Shown here: piece after piece, positions 9,258 through 16,579 of the stretch | Position numbering within the stretch: position 1 is the first letter of the stretch | How the letters are laid out: each line of letters opens with the position of its first letter | NCBI GenBank assembly: GCA_964611335.1 | Contig: CAZSXR010000003.1 | Coordinates: 483,969 to 547,968, forward strand | Source of the DNA: BOG-1112 sp964611335 | GTDB lineage: Bacteria > Bdellovibrionota_B > Oligoflexia > Oligoflexales > Bog-1112 | Direction of reading: 5' to 3' | DNA: 64,000 bases | Notes under the pieces: generated by a model | The model's database searches: none | Told to the model about the DNA's origin: nothing | The model's input: only the letters and a program-made list of their open reading frames with translations | Program-made: the position numbers and the translations under genes

Positions 9258-10505
9258 ATGCAAATATTTCGTAGCTTTTGTGTCTTATTTTTTCTTTTTT
9301 GTAGTGTGCAAAGTTATTCTTTCTTTGATCCTCTTCCCGACCCTGAACACGTTAGAGTCTCTTTGCTCACTGTCGATATAGGACCAGAGCTTCCTCAAAG
9401 TTATGGTCACACGATGCTGCGAGTTGAAAATCAAAAGACAGGAGAAGAGTATATACTCAATTGGGGGATGTATGATTTTAGCGAGCCCTATTTGTTTGTT
9501 CCACGTTTTTTAAAGGGTTTATTGCGATACTTTGTGTCGGAATCCACATTTGATTCCACCATTCGCTACTATCATGAGTATGAAAAAAGAAGTGTTTACC
9601 AAGACTCTCTCGTTTTAACAACACAGCAAAAAGACCGCTTATTAAGAAATATCAGTAAGAGATTAGAACCTGAAAATGTCTATTACTGGTATGAGTTTTT
9701 CTATAACAACTGTTCCACTATCCCTCGTGATATTTTGAATGATGCTTTAGGTGGAAAAATAGAAGAACGTTTTACAAATGTCCCAGCGACTATGGATTTG
9801 CGAGCTTATGTGCGTAGAGATTTGAACGGTTGGTCTATAATACCTTTCTTTCTCGATATGATGTTGAATTCCGATGTGGATTTAAAACTCAATGCATGGG
9901 GTGAGATGTTCCATCCTCTCATGTTGCAACACTACTTGAGTCAGCTTCCTCAGTTCGATGATGTTGGTAATGAAATCCCACACTCTCATCTTCTCCAAGA
10001 CCATCATACGGTTGTTGAAGGAGGGGTGTATCCCAAGTCTTCTTTGAACTTTTTTATGTGCTTTTTTGCTGTATGTCTGATTGTTTTGTTGAGCATAGTT
10101 CTTTTATTTTGGAAAAAGCATGTATATGCCCGTCCTCTATGGGGATCTTTTTATATTGCCTGGGGATTGTTTTCAGGCTTTATGGGTTGTGTATTTCTTG
10201 TCGGTTGGTTTGTTACCGATCACCATATGTTACAACACAATGCAAATCTATTTGTGCTTTGGCCTTTTGATTTTGCCTTCGTGTATTATGGAATCTGCAT
10301 TTTGAAAAATAAAAATGCAGTCTACAAAGATATCTGGTCTTTTTTAATTTACGTACACCTTCTGAGCATTTTTATATTTTATGGGCTCTTTGCTTGGGGC
10401 TTTTTTGCACAAGATGTTTCGAATGTAGCTAAGTATGTTGCGTCCATTGCGGTATTATTTTATGGGTTCTGCTTTTTCCGTAAACGCATCAAGCGCGCGC
10501 ATTGA
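9258..10505 (+). CDS. DUF4105 membrane protein with signal peptide
   Basis: A 415-residue protein. The signal peptide (MQIFRSFCVLFFLFCSVQSYS) is followed by the DUF4105 core: ELPQSYGHTMLRVENQ, YILNWGMYDF and, near residue 150, YEFFYNNCSTIPRDIL. The conserved His and Cys in these blocks resemble an NlpC/P60- or lipid-acyltransferase-like catalytic pair, but the family is uncharacterised as far as I know. The C-terminal third has about five membrane segments. The gene's last 51 bases overlap, tail to tail, the 3' end of wzt on the minus strand. It is probably in one operon with the MFS gene upstream. Confidence 0.8.
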   Translation: MQIFRSFCVLFFLFCSVQSYSFFDPLPDPEHVRVSLLTVDIGPELPQSYGHTMLRVENQKTGEEYILNWGMYDFSEPYLFVPRFLKGLLRYFVSESTFDSTIRYYHEYEKRSVYQDSLVLTTQQKDRLLRNISKRLEPENVYYWYEFFYNNCSTIPRDILNDALGGKIEERFTNVPATMDLRAYVRRDLNGWSIIPFFLDMMLNSDVDLKLNAWGEMFHPLMLQHYLSQLPQFDDVGNEIPHSHLLQDHHTVVEGGVYPKSSLNFFMCFFAVCLIVLLSIVLLFWKKHVYARPLWGSFYIAWGLFSGFMGCVFLVGWFVTDHHMLQHNANLFVLWPFDFAFVYYGICILKNKNAVYKDIWSFLIYVHLLSIFIFYGLFAWGFFAQDVSNVAKYVASIAVLFYGFCFFRKRIKRAH

Positions 10506-11720
10506 AAACTCAGGATTTAATCTCGAAACACCGATAAAACGTTTGTCAGACAGAACAACCTTAAAAGCACAAGCTCTGTCTATCCAATGAAAATTTTCTT
10601 CCAAATGCGTCTCACCCATATGCAAGGACAGAGTTAAAGTATAATCTCCAGGGCCGAGATTCATATCTAGCGCATAGGTTACTTCAAAAGTTGAACCGAT
10701 TTTGGGAGAACCTGTATCAATTCCAAGTATGTAAGAGTTTGTTCCAAAAATATCGTAGCCTAAACGGTCTCGAATCAAAATTCCAAAAGTAGGATTCTCA
10801 ATATTTTCAGCGGAGGTTTTTACTTGGAAACGTATGTAGGCTTTCTCTCCTGATAAAAACACAGCTGTTGAAAGAAATGACGCGTTAAAAATATCCAACT
10901 TAATCACTTCGAGTTTTTTATTTCCAGATTCAAAGGAATCTGCAACGACTAAATTTTTATTCTCAGAAGCAAGCTTTCTTGCAGATTCCTTAAAAAAACT
11001 TGGGAGTAAGGCGTTGTATAAATCCAGACATTCCAGAGGACTTCCTGTATGTACGATACTTCCTGTTGAAAGAAGAGTGCAGCTATCACATAATTTTTTT
11101 ACTGCAGGGAGATCGTGGCTAACGAAAAGTATAGTTACCCCCTTCTTTTTAAAATCTTGAATTTTTTTTAGACATTTCTGTTGGAAGTAAATGTCTCCCA
11201 CAGAAAGAGCTTCATCAATAATCAAAACTTCAGGATCTACAGAAGTAGCGAAAGAAAAAGCAAGGCGTACATACATACCCGAAGAGTAAATTTTAACGGG
11301 TCTGTCAAAGAAATCTCCGATTTCCGAAAAATTTTGAATGTCCGTCATTTTAGCTTCTATTTCTTTTTTACTAAATCCTAGCAAACTCCCATTGATATAG
11401 ATGTTCTCACGTCCGGTGAGCTCAGGATGAAAACCTGTTCCTAATTCCAATAAGGAAGCCACAGTTCCGTTGACTTCAAAGGAGCCAGAACTGGGATCCA
11501 TCACACCAACCAGTATTTTGAGAAGAGTGCTTTTTCCTGCTCCGTTCACACCTATAATTCCGTGAATTTCTCCTTTGGCAATTTCTAAAGAGATATTTTT
11601 CAGACTGTGTACGATATCGTAATCTTTCTTTTCTCGTGCAAGTCCTAAAGCACCCTTCACCATGGCTGCTTTGGATTTGTAAACTCTAAAATGCTTTGAG
11701 AGATTGGAAATCTTAATCAT
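10455..11720 (-). CDS. wzt: Wzt-like ATP-binding subunit of polysaccharide ABC exporter, with carbohydrate-binding C-terminus
   Basis: About 421 residues from ATG 11720, whose ATGA overlaps the wzm stop. Residues 1-240 form the nucleotide-binding domain: Walker A GVNGAGKST, signature YSSGMYVRLAFSFA and Walker B VLIIDEALSVGD. The C-terminal ~170 residues form a beta-sandwich like the Wzt C-terminal domain, which reads the modified end of O-antigen chains (GPGDYTLTLSLHMG, ENFHWIDRACAFKV). With Wzm it exports undecaprenyl-linked polysaccharide to the periplasm. A longer upstream frame exists but overlaps wzm and lacks family residues. The 3' end overlaps the DUF4105 gene by 51 bases in convergent orientation. 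Confidence 0.88.
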   Translation of the reverse strand: MIKISNLSKHFRVYKSKAAMVKGALGLAREKKDYDIVHSLKNISLEIAKGEIHGIIGVNGAGKSTLLKILVGVMDPSSGSFEVNGTVASLLELGTGFHPELTGRENIYINGSLLGFSKKEIEAKMTDIQNFSEIGDFFDRPVKIYSSGMYVRLAFSFATSVDPEVLIIDEALSVGDIYFQQKCLKKIQDFKKKGVTILFVSHDLPAVKKLCDSCTLLSTGSIVHTGSPLECLDLYNALLPSFFKESARKLASENKNLVVADSFESGNKKLEVIKLDIFNASFLSTAVFLSGEKAYIRFQVKTSAENIENPTFGILIRDRLGYDIFGTNSYILGIDTGSPKIGSTFEVTYALDMNLGPGDYTLTLSLHMGETHLEENFHWIDRACAFKVVLSDKRFIGVSRLNPEFSMRALDAFTEKAEPIK

Positions 11721-12496
11721 AGGTGATCCCTCAGTAAGGAAATCGATCGAACATACACGAAACTTGAAGCAAGAAATGCAAGTACAGTCCACATAAGACA
11801 GAGAGTTAATAAGAATGCGCTAGGCATGGTGTGAAAAAATAAAACCTGATGCATACATTCGATATAAGAATACAGGGGATTCCAATACACAAACGCTTTT
11901 GCAAATTGTGGGAGAGAACTTTCCAAATACACTATAGGTGTAGCCCAAAAAAGGAGTTGGAAAAGAATCTGAATTGCATAGTAGACATCTTTCAAAAAAA
12001 CATTCATACAGCCCAGCACTATAGCTGCAGACGTACCAAATATGCCCAGCAAGAACACAAAAAATAAGTAAGAAAGGTATTCCAGTAAAGTTGGAGGATC
12101 GAGAAAGATAAGAACGAAAGTATAGAGTGTGAATCCAATAAAAAAATTGAATAAACATGCTAAAGAAGAAGCAAAAAAGAGTATATATGGTTTGAAACTT
12201 AATTTCTTTATGAAATCTTTGTTTTCACTGAGGGTTAGACATCCGCGATTTGCGAGTTCCGTAAAAAGATTCCATGCTAGCAGTCCTGAACACAAGTAAA
12301 GACTGTAAGCATATCGGGAAGTGTTCATTCCAAACTTTGATTTCATCATGCTTGAAAAGACAAGTGTATAGAGTGCGATCATTACGATGGGATGTATAAG
12401 ATGCCAATACACACCTACTATAGAACCTACATACTTAAGTTTAAAATCTCGTTCTGTAAGTGCTACTAAACTCCTAAGAAAACTTAGTTTTTTCAT
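11717..12496 (-). CDS. wzm: Wzm-like permease subunit of polysaccharide ABC exporter
   Basis: About 259 residues from the ATG at 12496, chosen because AGGAGA lies just upstream. A farther in-frame ATG at 12529 has no such site. The protein has six membrane segments and the ABC-2 permease features LVALTERDFKLKYVGSIVGVYWHLIHP and SENKDFIKKLSFKP, as in Wzm/TagG/KpsM. It forms the membrane channel for polysaccharide export with Wzt, to which it is translationally coupled. Together they indicate an ABC-transporter-dependent O-antigen or capsule. Transcription diverges from the RiPP exporter operon across about 150 bases. Confidence 0.88.
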   Translation of the reverse strand: MKKLSFLRSLVALTERDFKLKYVGSIVGVYWHLIHPIVMIALYTLVFSSMMKSKFGMNTSRYAYSLYLCSGLLAWNLFTELANRGCLTLSENKDFIKKLSFKPYILFFASSLACLFNFFIGFTLYTFVLIFLDPPTLLEYLSYLFFVFLLGIFGTSAAIVLGCMNVFLKDVYYAIQILFQLLFWATPIVYLESSLPQFAKAFVYWNPLYSYIECMHQVLFFHTMPSAFLLTLCLMWTVLAFLASSFVYVRSISLLRDHL

Positions 12497-12549
12497 ATGT
12501 CTCCTTTTCTCTCCTTCTTTGTTTATCACAGACCCTTGCTTTATCGCCA

Positions 12550-12605
12550 GTCAAATTGACGGAATTTACATGAAGAACTTTTAAGTGTTAAAAAAGAATT
12601 AACAC
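12550..12605 (+). promoter_or_regulatory. candidate promoter and operator of the exporter/RiPP operon
   Basis: TTGACG at 12556-12561 and TTTTAA at 12579-12584 are spaced by 17 bases. The -35 lies in the palindrome GTCAAATTGAC (12550-12560). Directly downstream of the -10 is a perfect inverted repeat, GTGTTAA at 12585-12591 and TTAACAC at 12599-12605, with a 7-base spacer, placed like a repressor operator at the start of transcription. The -10 is weak, so this promoter is a proposal. Confidence 0.4.
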
Positions 12606-12648
12606 AATCGAATTATATGACATTTTTGAAAAGAAGAAGGCGGACAAC

Positions 12649-14457
12649 TTGTTGCAAGTTGATGCAAAAACTCTTCGATCCCTGAGACACCTTATTGGCA
12701 AGGAAGTTCAAAAACAGGGGTGGCGTTTTGCAGTCTATTTTCTTGTTATTGGGTTTGCAGGTATAGCAAGCATCCTTCCCCCCAAACTTTATGGCTACTT
12801 CGCTGAACATATGGGAGCTATACAAAGTCTCAACGAGATTTCAGCTTCAGCTTTTCTGCATAATTTACTTCTTTTTGGAACTTTAATAGCAGTGACTCTT
12901 TTCTTTTGTAATTTTGCAAGAGCTGTTACGGAAGAATGGATTTCTTTGCGTATTGAAGGAAGTCTTCGCATTCGATTTATGAGTTATATGCACCGTCTTC
13001 CTCTGGAATCTTTCGATGAATCTCAAAGGGGTGATTGGCTTACTCGGATGTCGGGAGATATACGGGCTGTAGAACAATTTATAGCGCTGCGACTTCCCAA
13101 CCAGATCTCAGATGCGGTGGTGACTATTGCCATTGCAGTGATTTTCATAAGTCAAAATACTTGGGTCGCACTCTTTCTTATTCTCAGCACAGCGATACTT
13201 GCGTGCGTGAATGTCATCGTACAAGCGCGTTTAACTCCGATTCTGGATGAGCTGAGATTTCTGCATGGGGAAGTCTTACAAGGTTTACTTGAAAACTTTG
13301 AAGGGATGCGTTCCATCCGTTCTTATCGTGCTGAAAATTTTATACTCACATTTTTTAAAGAAAGAGTTCAGATCATTATAGAAAAAGGTTTGCGTCTAAT
13401 CCGCGTTATAGGTTTGCTTTTCGGAAGCAATTCTTTTCTTGTAAATATGCTTACGACACTCGCACTATCTTACGTTGCTTTCAAATTGCGAAACCAAGAG
13501 ATTCTTGTTTCTGATGTGTTTCTATATCCATTCTATATTGGAATGTTCTACTCTTCCATCTTTGCGCTCGTTAGAGGTGTTTTTGATTGGAATGATTTTG
13601 TGATTCATGCTTCGCGTTTGGATGAAGTTTTTCAATCAGCTACATCTGATCAGTACTTAGAAAAAGCTGTCTTTCAAAAACCTTTTGACACACTTGAAAT
13701 AAAAAATGCAGTCATTGGTTATAAATCTTATGCGAAATTGACAAAGCCTTTTGATTTTAAAATTCAGAAAGGTGAGATTGTCGTCATTCGTGGACACTCT
13801 GGTTGTGGCAAATCTACTTTTTTAGAATCGCTTGCAGGTTTAAGAGAATTGGAAGTTCAGTCTGCTCGACTCTTCCACCAAAATACGTTTGTTGAAAATT
13901 TCCCACAAAAAGACGGAAAAGTATCCTTACCAGTAGATCTCGGAGTATACGTAGAGCAGAAGCCTTATCTTCTCGAAGGTTCATTGAAAAACAATCTGCT
14001 TCTTGGTGATACTACACTTTCGGAAGATCGCCTGTGGTCTGCTTTAGAAGGTGTGAATCTACGCTCTTTTTTTGAAAAACGAGATGGTCTCTCCTTTTTT
14101 ATCAAAGATAATGGACGCAATCTTAGTGAAGGTCAGAAACAACGTATAGGTATTGCAAGATCTTTGGTTCACTTACGCTCTCTTATTCTATTAGACGAGC
14201 CTTTTGCTTCTTTAGATCAGGGTTCGATTTCCGTTCTTTCTAATGTGTTGAACAAGTTGAAATCCAATCATGGAATAGTGATTGTAAGCCATATTATACC
14301 TGAAAGTTTGAGTTTCGATCGTGTAGTAGATTTCGATAGCTTTGTATATTCCAACGTATCGAAAGAATTTGAAGGTGATAATTTTTTTCAAAAAGAAAAA
14401 TCTGAAATGTATTTAGCGGAAGCTCCTTTTGGAACTTTCGTTGAGTGTAATGTTTAA
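12649..14457 (+). CDS. ABC exporter (fused membrane and ATPase domains), likely RiPP exporter
   Basis: A 602-residue half-transporter starting at TTG 12649 after AAGAAGG. Residues 1-310 hold six membrane segments of the ABC type-I exporter fold. The nucleotide-binding domain starts near residue 345: Walker A GHSGCGKST, signature LSEGQKQRIGIARS, Walker B LILLDEPFASLD and H-loop VSH. There is no N-terminal C39 peptidase, so leader removal would need another protease. The stop lies 17 bases before the first CGHR precursor, whose ribosome site sits in that gap, so exporter and RiPP genes are almost certainly one transcript. I infer export of the modified peptides. Its substrate is not shown by sequence. 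Confidence 0.85.
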   Translation: MLQVDAKTLRSLRHLIGKEVQKQGWRFAVYFLVIGFAGIASILPPKLYGYFAEHMGAIQSLNEISASAFLHNLLLFGTLIAVTLFFCNFARAVTEEWISLRIEGSLRIRFMSYMHRLPLESFDESQRGDWLTRMSGDIRAVEQFIALRLPNQISDAVVTIAIAVIFISQNTWVALFLILSTAILACVNVIVQARLTPILDELRFLHGEVLQGLLENFEGMRSIRSYRAENFILTFFKERVQIIIEKGLRLIRVIGLLFGSNSFLVNMLTTLALSYVAFKLRNQEILVSDVFLYPFYIGMFYSSIFALVRGVFDWNDFVIHASRLDEVFQSATSDQYLEKAVFQKPFDTLEIKNAVIGYKSYAKLTKPFDFKIQKGEIVVIRGHSGCGKSTFLESLAGLRELEVQSARLFHQNTFVENFPQKDGKVSLPVDLGVYVEQKPYLLEGSLKNNLLLGDTTLSEDRLWSALEGVNLRSFFEKRDGLSFFIKDNGRNLSEGQKQRIGIARSLVHLRSLILLDEPFASLDQGSISVLSNVLNKLKSNHGIVIVSHIIPESLSFDRVVDFDSFVYSNVSKEFEGDNFFQKEKSEMYLAEAPFGTFVECNV

Positions 14458-14474
14458 TTTCTTGGAGGTTTTTC

Positions 14475-14612
14475 ATGGTAAGAGAAGTGTCTGTTGAAAA
14501 AAATGAGTTTGGTATTGTGATCCGTCGTTGTGGACATCGTTGTGGACACCGTTGCGGACATCGTTGCGGACATCGTTGCGGACACCGTTGTAGTCGCTCT
14601 TGTCGTCGTTAA
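14475..14612 (+). CDS. RiPP precursor peptide 1, Cys-Gly-His-Arg repeat
   Basis: A 45-residue peptide from ATG 14475 with GGAGG seven to ten bases upstream. The first 18 residues, MVREVSVEKNEFGIVIRR, form a leader-like segment. Then come five CGHR tetrads (Cys19, 23, 27, 31, 35), a sixth Cys39 and a basic tail SRSCRR with Cys43. Cys-Gly dipeptides are the kind of site oxidised by DUF692/MNIO enzymes, for example in methanobactins and bufferins. There is no signal peptide, unlike bufferins. Its position between the exporter and an MNIO gene, with a near-copy following, supports a substrate role. The His/Cys/Arg pattern would suit metal binding (inference). Confidence 0.85.
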   Translation: MVREVSVEKNEFGIVIRRCGHRCGHRCGHRCGHRCGHRCSRSCRR

Positions 14613-14621
14613 ACTTCATTG

Positions 14622-14644
14622 AGTACAGAGATGGTCTTTGTACT
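14622..14644 (+). other. hairpin between the two precursor genes
   Basis: Arms 14622-14630 and 14636-14644 form a 9-base stem with one G-U pair and a 5-base loop. A T-run (14660-14665) begins 15 bases later, too far for a classic terminator. It is more likely an RNA-stabilising or processing element, or a weak attenuator, in the polycistronic transcript. Confidence 0.5.
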
Positions 14645-14676
14645 GATTGAGTTCAATATTTTTTTGGAGCTTTTTC

Positions 14677-14826
14677 ATGGTAAGAGAAGTGTCTGTAGAA
14701 AAAAATGAGTTCGGTATTGTGATTCGTCGTTGCGGACACCGTTGTGGACAACGTTGCGGTGCACGTTGCGGTCATCGTTGTGGTCATCGTTGTGGTCATC
14801 GTTGTGGACGTCGCTGCGGACGTTAA
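14677..14826 (+). CDS. RiPP precursor peptide 2, Cys-Gly-X-Arg repeat
   Basis: A 49-residue peptide from ATG 14677 with TTTGGAGC upstream. Residues 1-22 are identical to precursor 1, which includes the whole leader. The core has eight Cys-Gly units at four-residue spacing (Cys19 to Cys47). The X position varies: His, Gln, Ala, His, His, His, Arg, ending in CGR. All core Cys are kept and only X differs, as expected if Cys-Gly is the modified unit. The gene is probably a tandem duplicate of 14475-14612 whose repeat number has changed. It lies upstream of the MNIO gene in the same transcript. Confidence 0.85.
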   Translation: MVREVSVEKNEFGIVIRRCGHRCGQRCGARCGHRCGHRCGHRCGRRCGR

Positions 14827-14834
14827 TATCGCAG

Positions 14835-14880
14835 GCTCACTATAAACCATATGCGGTTTCGCAAAAGGTTTTAAGTGAGC
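14835..14880 (+). promoter_or_regulatory. long imperfect hairpin between precursor 2 and the MNIO gene
   Basis: Arms 14835-14848 and 14867-14880 pair over 14 positions with two mismatches. A smaller stem, TGCG/CGCA around GTTT, closes the top. No T-run follows, so it is not a terminator. Its place between the substrate genes and the enzyme gene suggests a processing or 3'-protection element that would leave precursor mRNA more abundant than enzyme mRNA (inference). Confidence 0.55.
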
Positions 14881-14924
14881 ATCCATTGAAAACTCTTATG
14901 TGTGGTTTGTGAAAGCGAGGCTTT

Positions 14925-15833
14925 ATGAAATCATTATACTTGGTGGACGACGTTAAAAATCAGCCGAAGTACGGTTTTGGCCTTGAGTGTTCGGGTGAAC
15001 TCGCGAGAAGAGAAGATGTAGATTTATTGTTTAAAGAAGTTTCTTCTATCGAGATTATTCCTGAATCTTATTTTTTTAATAAACACTCAGAATTTATTAG
15101 ACGACTCGGAAATAGCCAAGTTCCCGTTATAGGTCATTGTGTAGACTTATCTCTCGGTACGGATGAGCCTCTAGATAAAAAGCACCTTGAACAAACCAAA
15201 GAAGTTTTAGGTCAAGTCAATTGTGTGATCTTTAGTGATCATCTTTGTATGACAAGAGCTTCTGGAATTGATATAGGGCAACTTACAACTTTGCCTTTTA
15301 CAAACAAAGTTGTCGATGTGGTCTGTCGCAATGTTGAGACTATTCAAAAAGAATTTTCTCAACCCTTTATGATTGAAAACATAACAAATCGTTTTATTTA
15401 TCCCGGAAATGAGCTGGACGAGCCCGCGTTTATCAATGCGGTCACGCGCAAATCAGGTTGCGGTCTTCTCTTAGATGTTACGAATCTTTATATCAATAGC
15501 GTGAATCACAAATTTAATCCTTATCGCTGGTTGGATAAGATTGATGGCCGTTCTGTAATGGGTGTGCATCTTGCAGGTGGTATACAGGAAAAGGGTGTCC
15601 TTTATGATACCCACAGTCGTGCTGTTCCCAAAGCAGTGTGGGATTTGCTAGCTTATGCTCTTCAAAAAAGTAGGCCTGAAGTTTTGATCATCGAGTGGGA
15701 TCAACATATGCCTAGTACAGAGCGATTGATTGAAGAATGCCGTTATGGTGAACACTTTATTTCGAAAGTACGTAGACCACGAATGCTCCCTTCTCGAATA
15801 TCTCAGTTTGCTTCTACGGAGGTTACTTTATGA
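14925..15833 (+). CDS. DUF692 / MNIO family iron-dependent peptide-modifying oxidase
   Basis: A 302-residue TIM-barrel protein of the multinuclear non-haem iron oxidative (MNIO) family, which includes MbnB, TglH, ChrH and the bufferin enzymes. Likely metal and active-site residues are visible: H71 (GHCVDLSLG), H106 (FSDHLCMT), E151/N152 and N155 (ENITN), D184/N187/H195 (LLDVTNLYINSVNH), H215 (GVHLAGG), D228/H230 (DTHSRAV) and E257 (EWD). The family oxidises Cys (and sometimes other residues) in peptides to heterocycles or related products using O2. Here the expected substrates are the two CGxR peptides just upstream. GAGG precedes the start, and the stop overlaps the next gene as ATGA. Confidence 0.93.
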   Translation: MKSLYLVDDVKNQPKYGFGLECSGELARREDVDLLFKEVSSIEIIPESYFFNKHSEFIRRLGNSQVPVIGHCVDLSLGTDEPLDKKHLEQTKEVLGQVNCVIFSDHLCMTRASGIDIGQLTTLPFTNKVVDVVCRNVETIQKEFSQPFMIENITNRFIYPGNELDEPAFINAVTRKSGCGLLLDVTNLYINSVNHKFNPYRWLDKIDGRSVMGVHLAGGIQEKGVLYDTHSRAVPKAVWDLLAYALQKSRPEVLIIEWDQHMPSTERLIEECRYGEHFISKVRRPRMLPSRISQFASTEVTL

Positions 15834-16579
15834 GTTTGCATGGATTTCAAACAGCTCTTGCGGCTATTATTCGTCATCCTCGATTGAAATATAAATGGGA
15901 ACCTGAAGTGTTTTTCAAAAATTTTGAATTGAGTGGATCCGAGCGCAAAATTATTGAAACACTATCCCAGCATAAAGAATTAAATAAATACGGTAAAGAC
16001 CAAGCTAACGGTCGTCTGGAAGTCATGTACAACCACTGTGATCGTGTTCCTAGACAGATACCTGATAGGGTTTTGAAAAATATCTGGTTTGATCTTTTCG
16101 AGCCAACAATTATGAAAACGCCAGGAGATCTTAAAGGTTCCTTCGAAACATCTCTCGCTTTTTTGAACTTTCTTGCAACAGATAAAGAAGCTCGTAAGCG
16201 ACTGAAACGATCTGCTCCCTATTTTATTTTTGATCTTATTAAATTTGAAATTGCAGAATTGGAACTTTCTCGTCCTATTTTATTGGATGCTCCTTTGAAA
16301 GCAGAAAGTGTGCTTTCTCACCCTCACTTCCGCGTTATAGACCTCGAATTTGATGTTCCAGCTTGGCTAGCATCTTCGGAAGATGAAGATGAAATGAAAT
16401 TTGAACGTTCTATGACGCTTGTTTTTGTAAAAGGGTCTGAATCCTATCCTAAAATTTTTGAAATTACACCGGAATATAGAAATTTCTTGCTTAGTCAAAT
16501 ATCAGGTGAGCAGAGTATAGATATGAGTGTTGCGATGAAATCAGATCTCGTAAAGATGGGACTTATTCTTCAGCACTAG
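15830..16579 (+). CDS. MNIO partner protein (DUF2063-like leader-binding component)
   Basis: A 249-residue soluble protein whose ATG overlaps the MNIO stop (ATGA). The N-terminus MSLHGFQTALAAIIRHP resembles the start of DUF2063-type partners that accompany DUF692 enzymes (MbnC/TglI-like role: binding the precursor leader and presenting the core). The middle is helical with basic and aromatic residues. The C-terminal half looks alpha/beta with an acidic stretch (SSEDEDEMKFE). Sequence similarity to the named partners is weak by eye, so the assignment leans on position and coupling. The last 17 bases overlap the minus-strand kinase gene. Confidence 0.75.
   Translation: MSLHGFQTALAAIIRHPRLKYKWEPEVFFKNFELSGSERKIIETLSQHKELNKYGKDQANGRLEVMYNHCDRVPRQIPDRVLKNIWFDLFEPTIMKTPGDLKGSFETSLAFLNFLATDKEARKRLKRSAPYFIFDLIKFEIAELELSRPILLDAPLKAESVLSHPHFRVIDLEFDVPAWLASSEDEDEMKFERSMTLVFVKGSESYPKIFEITPEYRNFLLSQISGEQSIDMSVAMKSDLVKMGLILQH

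Noticed and set aside
14528..14606. Short tandem DNA repeats resembling a CRISPR or minisatellite
   Set aside because: The 12-base units are codons of the CGHR tetrads. There are no spacers and no cas genes.
14653..14886. A 77-codon minus-strand frame full of Thr/Met/Ala repeats
   Set aside because: It is the complement of the CGxR repeats of precursor 2, with no ribosome site. The plus-strand reading has a good site and a conserved leader.
14925..15833. Sugar isomerase/xylose isomerase-like TIM barrel
   Set aside because: The fold is shared, but the conserved His, ENITN and DVTN residues and the neighbours match DUF692/MNIO.
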